DNA of 64,000 nucleotides from Xylogone sp. PMI_703. Taxonomy: Eukaryota; Ascomycota; Leotiomycetes. A program made the position numbers and the translations under genes. The notes below the pieces were generated by a model. It worked only from the letters and a program-made list of their open reading frames with translations, made no database searches and had not been told where the DNA came from. Where the stretch lies: positions 6,510,001 to 6,574,000 of the forward strand of contig JAJTUQ010000003.1 in assembly GCA_021399445.1 (NCBI GenBank). The letters are read 5' to 3'. Of the stretch, positions 55,919 to 64,000 are shown in pieces; the stretch's first letter is position 1; each line of letters starts with the position of its first letter.

Positions 55919-56935
55919 ATGCGTACCCTCTCTATCAGGGCAGCGGCGTTCCTGCGGCTGCTCGCAGCCTCTTCCCTCGTGCACGCACAATCCGAATTCT
56001 TGACGGAGTCAGTTCACACTCCTACGCCAACTTCATGCCCTGCGGCCGTGACTGTTCAGAATGGGGGATTCGACAGCGGACTGGCCCCATGGGAGACGCT
56101 GCCAGCTGCCCCAGTCAAACCAACCTTCTCAGTCGTCTCGCCGGGATACAATGGCGGCGCACACGCTCTCCGGCTCGAGTTCCCAGCAGCCAACGTAACA
56201 AGCTGGGATTTCTTACAGGACATAGGGCTGCAGTGCAAGGGCCAGCAGTATGTCACGTCGTTCGCCGTGAACTGGCTAAATTTCTCGATTCATGGCGATC
56301 CCAACACTAATTTCTGCCGTTTCTCCGTGGTCTCCTCCTACTGCTACGATAATCAGGAAGCGTATCTGGGTTACTACAACGCAACTAACACCCCGGGCTG
56401 GCAATATCACAGCTATACCTGCACAGCGCAGAAGACTGGCTACGCAAGCTTCGTCGTTGGTGTTGGCTGTTTAGCGGACTATATCATCCCGGCTTTTACG
56501 TGGCAGATGACCGATTTTAGTATCCAGCTGGTGGTGAGCTCGACCCCACCGCAGCCTACTTCGTCTACATCAACATCATCCCAAGTAACGTCCATGCCTT
56601 CGCAGTCATCCACGCAATCATCCACACCTCAACAATCGTCCACATCTTCACAATCGTTGAATATATCACAAAGCTCTTTATCGAGCCTTATATCAAGCTC
56701 CCCATCAGCGTCGAGCATCACATCAAACGCTCTTCCGACAGGTTCGACAAATATCTCAGTAGTAACAACAAATGCTACGGCAATTCCGACAAGTTCGGCA
56801 AGTGTCCCGATGAATAATACAACAAGTGTTCCGACTCTAATCCTAGGTAATAACGCATGCCGGGCTCCTAAGAACAGCTTCTTAGCTGGCCCGATGGGGC
56901 TTATTATCCTATTACTTCCCTATGTACTATATTAA
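55919..56935 (+). CDS. Ser/Thr-rich, probably GPI-anchored surface protein
   Basis: A single exon of 338 residues from the ATG at 55919 (the open frame begins at a TTG 45 nt earlier). It has a signal peptide MRTLSIRAAAFLRLLAASSL, then a globular domain of about 180 residues starting VQNGGFDSGLAPWE, a pattern seen in carbohydrate-binding-like beta-sandwich domains of fungal wall proteins. Paired Cys are in FCRFSVVSSYCYD and in SYTC and VGC. A long Ser/Thr/Gln stalk with N-glycosylation sites follows. The C-terminus is hydrophobic (FLAGPMGLIILLLPYVLY) after small residues, as needed for GPI attachment. It is likely a cell-wall or plasma-membrane protein; ligand and function are unknown. Confidence 0.85.
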   Translation: MRTLSIRAAAFLRLLAASSLVHAQSEFLTESVHTPTPTSCPAAVTVQNGGFDSGLAPWETLPAAPVKPTFSVVSPGYNGGAHALRLEFPAANVTSWDFLQDIGLQCKGQQYVTSFAVNWLNFSIHGDPNTNFCRFSVVSSYCYDNQEAYLGYYNATNTPGWQYHSYTCTAQKTGYASFVVGVGCLADYIIPAFTWQMTDFSIQLVVSSTPPQPTSSTSTSSQVTSMPSQSSTQSSTPQQSSTSSQSLNISQSSLSSLISSSPSASSITSNALPTGSTNISVVTTNATAIPTSSASVPMNNTTSVPTLILGNNACRAPKNSFLAGPMGLIILLLPYVLY

Positions 56936-57223
56936 TATTGATTAATTCAGTTTTAAGTAAATACTGTACTAAATTAACTATTTAATTTCCGTATGATTCG
57001 GTCAACCGTAGCACGACCGCTGCCCAGGCAAATCTGTATTAGTGGACCTTAAAACTTTAATTCAACGACCTAACCTCTAGGAATTCACATATATAGCTAG
57101 GTGAAACCCTTACCAAATTTCCTCTATTCCTAACTGATCTTTAAACCTCCCCCCAAACAAAATACACGGAAGAACGCTCTAGTCAGCCATGTGGCTGCAG
57201 GACTGTCTGCCCACTAGCTTGCC

Positions 57224-60200
57224 TTATAGGATTAGCCTATTCTGACACAACATCTCGCAGAAATGGCCCCAGTCGCCTCTTGTTCCATCAGCAACAGCCT
57301 GCTGCATCTCCATGCCGTATCGGTCATGATATGCTCGCTTTACGGCCTCCATGTGAAGATGATCCCAATGGTAACGGACGAGACGAGAAATAAGTAACAC
57401 TGTACCGATTGAATTAAGTTCAGAGAGGGTAAGAGCATGGTGAACTAAAACAGCATCACGGACAGGCTTGTTAATAACGCCGTTTAAGATATGAGCAAGG
57501 AGTTCGCCCTGGCAGAGTTAGTTTTAGCATATTTTCAAGGAATAATAAAAAAGAGCTCTTTTATAAAAGACAGGTAGAATAACTTACAATTAGGTTTCCA
57601 CTCTTTTTCAACATTTCCCGTGCAAAGTTTTCTTTGTATGTACTTTCATATAATTTTAAGACTTCTCTCATATGAGTATCACTTCTAACAATAATAATAT
57701 CGATCATAACCGTTTCACCTCCCTTTTCGCTGGACACTGCCTTGCGGAGATTTCTAACATCATCCTCAAGGAGGTCATTATCTAATGAATGTCCAAACGT
57801 TAGTTCTTCCATTTTTATCTCATCAAGCGCAAGTAAGATTGCCTTCTTGAATTTATCCTCTTTAAGCTCAGTTTTCATGCATCGAATTAGACTATTGTTG
57901 TACTTCTTATCACTGAAGTTATTTTTAATTTCCCTGATTTCTTGATTCGTCCGACCCATCAGAGACTCAATAAGAAGCTCACGACGTGATTTTTCACTTT
58001 GATACCAGTAATTTACCCAATAAGCTTCGCTCTCCCATTGTCCTAGGGCACATGCATAACAAGCGTTCATGAGGCTTGGATCTTCTTCCTTTAGTCGCAT
58101 CTTGATATGCTTCGCAATATTCACTCCTCTCCGTTCACTGCCTGTTTTGACAATCTTCTTATACTCCACCCGTAGGTCCATAACTTGTTCGTGGGTTAAC
58201 CCTGGTAAGATTTCAATAAGGGTTACAGTGTCAGGGCTGCGCTTGTCGCCTCGAAGGGCCCTCGCGAGGGCATAAGCTACTTCAGCGCGATCGTAGAATC
58301 TAGCTCTCCTTTTAGAGATGGGCTCAGAAGAACTACCAGCTGCTCCCCTGCTCAGTATGTGAGCCAATCTTTCCTGCTTGATGAGTGTGTGGATTGCCCT
58401 CTTCCAACGCTCCCGCGCGATATGGGCTGCTGATGCTGTCTGGTCATTTTCACCTTCAACAGATGCATCCGAATCGAAGTCCTGGTCTCGAGAACCCTCG
58501 AAAGCAGTGTTGGGTTTGTCTGAATCGCCGTTATCTGAGTCCTCAGTTTCTTGACCGATTGATCGAGGTAAGGAGAATAGGGCGAATCGCTCTAGATGTA
58601 ATGCTATGTGACTTTGTAGTGATCTTGCAGTGTCAAGCTGCAAAGAGCATATTGGACAACTTCTGTCTGCTGATTGTAAGGCCGTTTCAGCCGCTTGGAT
58701 CAGCGAATTTCGCAGTGTTTCATCGTCGTATTCTCTGTGGTCTTGGCGTAAGTGCGAGCGGTATTCGTCGAGGGAAGTAGAGGTGTGAGATGGATGCTCT
58801 GGACAGCACCATATCTTCCGATGATAATTCTCATGTTGAATCCAGTCTTGCCGGCTGTCATATAACTGATCCGGGTTCCGGCAATCCTTATAGGTGCAGA
58901 TGTAAGGGCGTAGGTCATGTATAAGGTGAGCTCTGTAGAAATATTTAGCGATCATCTCGTCCATGGGGTCTTTTTTGGCTTTTCTTACTTCCATGCCTTT
59001 TCGGCTAGAGTTTCCGTCGAGCATAGTGTGAAGCAGTAAGGACATTCAAAGAACTTCTCGTCTAAATCTCGTTTTGGGGCCTGAGGAAAATCCACAACCT
59101 CTTTGCCAGGCTTCCACACTGAAGGAGCGTACTCTGAAATAGAGACAGTAGACCGGTTATCCTGATCGACCAGCTGTGGAGTGCTTAGATGGGTAGCGGT
59201 AGTGACAGATTGTGCAATAGCCATCCCGGGAATTAACAGTTCGTTGCCTTGCTTTTCAAAGTTCACTAGAGTTGGAGCTTCCTTCCCGCGAGTTTCGATG
59301 TTTAAAGTGAAGGATTTGGTATGTCGAGCAAGCTTGTCTCGATGCTGCTTCCAGTATGAAAATTGTTGCCGACGACGCACATTTGCGCGGGCTATGCGAC
59401 GGACAAGAAAAGACTCGGTCCCATTTGAGATGTCATTATGGTACTGCGAGAGAACAGTCCGAATTGGTTCCCATACGTTGTTGGCTTCATCCTTTCCATC
59501 CGTATCCCCTGGTGGTTCGACAGTATCCTGTTCTTCTAGTGCCTTCGACTTTCGATACTGCAAAAAAAGGGAACTAACATGATCGTGATCAAAGGCTTCA
59601 ACGGCACGCAACAAGTCGATTTTGCTATCCGGATCGATTTGTTCATGGCGTAGCGCCTTTGATGACCCTAGCCTAGATGATGGATTACGGATTCTGGTCG
59701 AGACCTTGAAAAGCCGATCAATAGGATCTCTAACACTGTCTAACAATAAGTCTATATCGGACTCTTGTTCCCCACCGTCTTCATCCTCTGGATTAGCTTC
59801 TAGAAAATCACTGAATGGCCTTGAAGCCGAATCATTTTGCCCCTCATTCGTCAACTCGCCATACTCCCCAGAGCAGTACTCAAGAACTAGGGAACCCATC
59901 GTCAGCAGACTGGAAAGTATAGTCTGGATGATGTACAACCTTCATTCAAGGAACTATTCAAATCCTTTATGAATTTACGAATCGTAGATTCCAGTCTTTC
60001 GGCATCCCTGAGACGGTAATCTAGGGATCCATGACCCGATACAAAGAGACCCAGGTTTACAGCCCAAAGGTCAAACCGATCCGCTTCGGCTGCAAAGAGT
60101 CCCCTAGGCCACTCCTCTGTAATCATGTTCTCAGCTGGTTTGTCGATATTTTTGACCTGCTTCAGAAGCGCAATCGTCTCGAGGCCCATCTCGGCCAGAG

Positions 60201-60225
60201 TTGGCAGCCTTGCAGGAGCTTCCAT
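57224..60225 (-). CDS. C2H2 zinc-finger / annexin fusion protein
   Basis: Exons 60225-59940, 59886-58989, 58932-57588 and 57508-57224 encode 937 residues. Introns are 53, 56 and 79 nt; the last restores NLIGELLAHILNGVINKPVRD. The N-terminal domain (DRFDLWAVNLGLF, LDYRLRDAERLESTIRKF) is that of fungal proteins usually followed by C2H2 fingers. Degenerate fingers follow: CPYCFTLCSTETLAEKAW, YICTYKDC, WCCPEHP and CPICSLQLDTARSLQSHIALH. From about residue 560 four annexin repeats follow (LIEILPGLTHEQVMDLRVEY, LLIESLMGRTNQEIREIK, VRNLRKAVSSEKGGETVMI, VLVHHALTLSELN). The GxGT-type calcium loop of repeat 1 is replaced by RGDKRSPD, so calcium binding may be weak. Annexins bind acidic membranes; the finger part could bind nucleic acid or protein. 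It is divergent from the HeLo/DUF7580-type gene. Confidence 0.85.
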
Positions 60226-60567
60226 CCTTGTGGTATTTCACTTACCTCACTTCCGGAATCCTGGAGAAATCTGGGGTTTGGATATGTTGTGTAGGCAATG
60301 CAGGTTGCTCCCGCCGTACTAATATCACTGCCTTAAAAGATCAAGGTTGAGATAGGATTCCGCCTACCATGTAATTAATCCCACTTTAATCGCTGTCGTC
60401 GATGCTCACAGAGCTTACCCAATCAGTGCCAACCACGTTAGGTACGCCGAACCCTGCATTTGCGGCAATTCCAGTGGCTCCGCACCCAGGCAGCTGACAA
60501 AGGCGTACAACTCCAACGACTGCACTTAGAATGCAGAGCTGAGGCTCTTAGGTGAGATCCTCTAAGT
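60226..60567. promoter_or_regulatory. divergent promoter, annexin fusion / HeLo-type gene
   Basis: 342 nt between two divergent ATGs, so both promoters are here and shared control is possible. No specific motif was chosen. Confidence 0.5.
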
Positions 60568-62342
60568 ATGTCTGGAATCGAAGTTGCGGGCCTCCTCCTT
60601 GGAGCACTGCCTATCCTCTTCTCGGCCGTGGATTTTTCTAAGGATAGCCTTAGCAGGATCGGGTTGGCCTTCAAAAAACGCAAGAATGTGGAGAAGCTGG
60701 CCCGCGCGCTTCTTCTACAACAGCAATTTTTAGAGGAAACTGTCAAGTCTGTCGTTATTGCCAGTGGCTGTGAGGATGTGTGGCGTCTAGATGATGATCC
60801 GTATGGGTATTTGAATGATGAAAGCGTCCGAGAAGAAGTTTTGGACTATTTGGGGGTAAAGAATGATGCTGCTTTCACTGGGGCCCTGGAGCAGAGCAGT
60901 CAGATTGTTCGAAAGATAGCGAAGAATATCACAGGTCTTGTGCCTGCTTTCAAAGTGTGTTCGGCCAACATTTGTTCAACGCCTTTTAGGTGAACAGATG
61001 CTGACTATGGTGATAGGGTGCACCGGACGATTTGCTCGCTGTCATTAACTCCAACCGGGATGCGGATGGTATGCGGCTGGATCTCATTCCACGAGTCAAG
61101 CTGGTGTTCGGTATGAATGATCTTAAGGAGTCTGTGAGGGAATTAGATGATACATCCCGTGCTCTGGATGGCTTCACCAGAGTCCTGTTATCGAATCGGC
61201 AGGTAACTGAAGACAAGTCGTCTAAAAAGGCTATTAAGCTCGCCAAGGCTCTTCGTCATGTTCGAAGATTTGCAGGTAGCCTGTCTCAGGCTATATTTCG
61301 TGGCTGGAAAGCTGAATGTCATAGCCAGCATGAGGCGAGATTGTTCCTTGAAGATCGAATCGACATCGCTCCAGACATACTGAAGCGGGTTGGGAAAGAT
61401 GGTGATATGCCTATTCTTGCTTTCCAGCTTATATTCGCCGCAGGCATCAAGCAACAGCAGATGCTGTGGCATGAGACAGTCATACAAGTATTTGATGATA
61501 ATTTCGATGACCCAAAGCCTCCCATGGTCAGCCAGAACTCCAAGGGGTCTCAAGTAGCATTCACAATCACTAAATCGGCATCTCCATCTATAAAGCCAGA
61601 GATTACATCTATCAGTGACATCTGCAGCGCCATCGAAGCAGCCAAATGCAAAAAGCAACGAATCGCATTCGTTCTTGCTAGAAACCAACAAATAGGAACA
61701 ACATCCGCACAGAAGGAAACAATAATTCAATGCCAACAAACCGGCACAACGACGCTGAAGGCTCTCCTCTCGGCCAATAACACACCTCGCCGTGGTCCTG
61801 TTCTCCCGTGGAAATTTCGGATGCTCCTCGCACTCAAACTTGCTTCCAATCTCCTTCAGCTCATACAAACACAATGGTTGCAGAGCACATGGTCGAAAGA
61901 CATGGTGTATTTCTCAATCCAGGCGACTGAAAACGAAGCTCAAGATCAGGTAGTGCAACTCGACCTTGGCCGACCATTCGTGACAATCACATTTGACGAC
62001 AATACAGGGTCAATGCAAGTTGCTCAAAAAATAGAACCAAAAGTAGCACTTCTTGAGCTTGGAATCCTCCTCCTGGAAATCTGGCATGAGACCACATTGG
62101 AGACGCGATTCTGTTTGGAGGAAGCACCCAGAGGGTATTACCAGCGGTTAGCGTTGGGGGCAGAGTGGCTTGATGATACGGATAACCCGTTGCCAGATCT
62201 ATATGATAGAGCTGTTTCATATTGTATTCAGAGACCGGTTGGCGAAGCACGCTTTCCGGATTGGGAAGATATTAAGTTTTGGGAAACAGTTTGTGAAGGG
62301 GTGATTGAGCCGTTGTCAAAGAATTGTAGACAATGGCGTTGA
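60568..62342 (+). CDS. HeLo/DUF7580-type fungal protein
   Basis: Exons 60568-60954 and 61017-62342 encode 570 residues; the 62 nt intron (GTGTGT..GATAG) joins LVPAFK to GAPDDLLAVINSN. The start MSGIEVAGLLLGALPILFSA resembles the N-terminal helix of fungal HeLo-like and prion-inhibition domains found in immunity and heterokaryon-incompatibility proteins. A helical middle part is followed by a C-terminal region in which PWKFRMLLALKLASNLLQL, LLELGILLLEIWHET, AVSYCIQR and WETVCEGVIEPLSKNC match the DUF7580 kinase-like pattern. Proteins of this layout are suspected innate-immunity or allorecognition components; no enzymatic activity can be claimed. Head-to-head placement with another N-terminally NLR-like gene is notable. 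Confidence 0.83.
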
Positions 62343-63709
62343 GGTGATGTAGACAAATGTATTTTATCCGATGGGTAGGCTGGTTGTGCAAGCAAATTCG
62401 GCATCTGGCGATCCTCGCGAGATAATAGCCTCACAAGTTGGCGTTGTGACTTTATCAAAGCCTACCTCTTATGTTGGGCACTCCTTCGACTTAGAGAAGA
62501 GAATGCACGCTGCATAATTAAGCTATGACCTTTTAGTCTATCCACAATTGTCATTTGCAGGTAAAGTTCCCTGTAACTTATAGATTAATTATAGGCCATC
62601 TACAGGACCTTGAGGTATGGTGTAAGGTCAGGAAAGTAACCCCTGGGAGCCGAAAGGTGCTAGAGGGTCAATATTGTGGATGTAGATGTTTGGCTCTCGG
62701 ATTAGGTGCAGTGTTATGTGCACACACAACAAGTTTAAAGTAATGTAGTTCATTTGAACGTAAATACATAATGCTGTTTGTTGATATGAGTATTATATGA
62801 AAATGGCCAAAGTTAAAGGCGCTTGGTTATCTGCTATCGGCTATTATGCAGACTGTTTATTTTTTACTTACCACTTAATGCTCTGAGATTTAAGAGTAAT
62901 AGTTTACTAAAATATAAATGCTATAAATACTGGTACCATTAATTATTTTTAATATTATAATTAGAAATATTGATAAGCTGATTCCGTAAAATTAAGATTC
63001 CTTTCTGGGAGTATTGCGCTCTCAGGGGCATGATTGTACTATAGCTGATACTGTAGCATTCTCGTATTCCTGTTTAGCCTGAGATATCTCGGGCGGGGGT
63101 CATAACCTAAAGCTTAATTAAACCTTATAATATTTACGGCCGTACGTAATCTCCATACTGTATTCTATTTTACTCTAAAGTACCTATCAACACGGCGTTC
63201 ACACTATCATCCTCATTATTTTTTTCAAAAAAAAATAGTGAATAAAAAACCTTCGATGAGCTCTAATTATACCAGAAATTAAAAAAAAGGGAGACGATAA
63301 TAATATGAAAAGTATAGGCGGGCTATACTAGAGCATATTCAGGGCGGACAAACCGGAAGTAAGAGCTTACTCAGACTGGTACGAAGTATGCATTGCAGGT
63401 ACCGTGGCTAATGAAAGTGGGGCGTATGTGAAGGCTATACGAGAAGTCGAGTTTAATAATCAGAATGATTGCACATATTTACTATATGCAACGGAACAAA
63501 TAATTGCTGGAAATACGAGTTTCTTAGATTGATCTTCCCACAGTTCACTATTACCTTCCACTTTCCTCCTTCCCTTGCTAGGTTGATTTGCACAGGCGCA
63601 AGATTGATATAAAGGAGAGGGCGCCTGTATCTTCCACTATGCTCAGGATTTTAATCGCGAAGTCTCAGGGGCTTCGGTATTCCAATATCTTATATCTTAC
63701 TTGCCAGCC
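62343..63709. other. AT-rich gene-poor stretch
   Basis: Contains A/T runs (for example near 63215-63300) and many TpA steps. No gene is visible. The right end is the promoter of the second sedolisin. Confidence 0.5.
63608..63613 (+). promoter_or_regulatory. TATA box of the second sedolisin gene
   Basis: TATAAA lies 102 nt before the ATG at 63710, in TTGATATAAAGGAG. Confidence 0.45.
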
Positions 63710-64000
63710 ATGTTCGCCCGCTGGCTACTCGGCATCCTAGTTATAACCACGCTTGGTGCAACTTCCACTACACGCCGCTATTTGAATCATGTTATCCACG
63801 AGAGGCGCGAACATACACCGCCAGAGTGGACCAAGAGAGAAGATCTCCCTCTCAATCCAAATGGAGCGCTGCCCCTCCGGTTTGGCCTACGGCAGCAGAA
63901 TCTCCATCTCATAGACGAGTTCCTTGATAGCGTGTCAAATCCGGAGAGCAAGAGCTACGGGCAACACTGGACACACGAACAGGTGGCCAGCACGTTTACA
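63710..64000 (+). CDS. sedolisin (S53), 5' part only
   Basis: An open frame from the ATG at 63710 runs off the right edge after 97 codons. MFARWLLGILVITTLGAT is a signal peptide; RREHTPPEWTKRE and LPLRFGLRQQNL follow, then SNPESKSYGQHWTHEQVA, the pro-S53 activation-domain motif that matches SPKYGQHWTAAQI of the sedolisin at 4.3 kb. The catalytic domain lies outside the window, so activity cannot be judged. It should be a secreted acid peptidase precursor. The upstream TATA box and AT-rich spacer suggest its own transcription unit. Confidence 0.85.
   Translation, partial: MFARWLLGILVITTLGATSTTRRYLNHVIHERREHTPPEWTKREDLPLNPNGALPLRFGLRQQNLHLIDEFLDSVSNPESKSYGQHWTHEQVASTFT

Noticed and set aside
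1..64000. CRISPR arrays, bacterial operon signals, rRNA or intact transposase genes
   Set aside because: None seen; the gene structure is eukaryotic and no transposase or reverse transcriptase motif was found.

Overview
The window is from a filamentous ascomycete, most likely one of the Eurotiales (Aspergillus/Penicillium group). The evidence is the gene structure: many 46-120 nt GT..AG introns with CTRAY-type branch sites. The gene families agree: sedolisins, a fungal Zn2Cys6 regulator, a LysM/GH18 chitinase, a GH67 alpha-glucuronidase, fungal annexins and HeLo/DUF7580-type proteins. All exon structures were built by hand from reading frame, splice consensus and family resemblance; none has been checked against transcripts or databases.

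Layout. 0-3.4 kb: a six-exon ankyrin-repeat gene. 4.3-7.7 kb: a secreted S53 peptidase, convergent with a COMT-type O-methyltransferase. 8.5-21.1 kb: a sugar-alcohol catabolic island with a two-domain dihydroxyacetone-kinase-family kinase, an RpiB/LacAB isomerase head-to-head with it, a Zn2Cys6 regulator, a short-chain dehydrogenase and an MFS polyol/sugar transporter. This set resembles the yeast erythritol-utilisation cluster (transporter, dehydrogenase, erythrulose kinase, tetrulose-phosphate isomerase, regulator). 21.5-32.5 kb: an aromatic-metabolism group with a phenol-hydroxylase-type FAD monooxygenase, a SnoaL-like protein, a SRPBCC protein, a salicylate-hydroxylase-type FAD monooxygenase and a VOC-fold dioxygenase. 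It is interrupted by a small kinase-like gene and two decayed genes (an acetoacetyl-CoA synthetase 3' relic and a gene with one in-frame stop).

33.7-48.8 kb: a secreted Cys-containing protein, an alpha/beta hydrolase, an aldo-keto reductase, a leaderless GH67 alpha-glucuronidase, a broken copy of the rRNA-processing gene FCF1, a SGNH esterase and an MFS alpha-glucoside-type permease. The second half of this block looks like hemicellulose-fragment use. 49.2-54.9 kb: a segment between two related direct repeats. It holds a two-repeat secreted protein, a LysM/GH18 chitinase destroyed mainly by Trp-to-stop changes (a RIP-like pattern) and an aldehyde dehydrogenase relic. 55.9-64 kb: a Ser/Thr-rich surface protein, a zinc-finger/annexin fusion gene divergent from a HeLo/DUF7580-type gene, an AT-rich gene-poor stretch, and the first 97 codons of a second sedolisin running off the right edge.

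The mix of catabolic clusters, decayed gene copies and AT-rich spacers suggests an accessory, possibly subtelomeric, chromosome region. That placement is inference.
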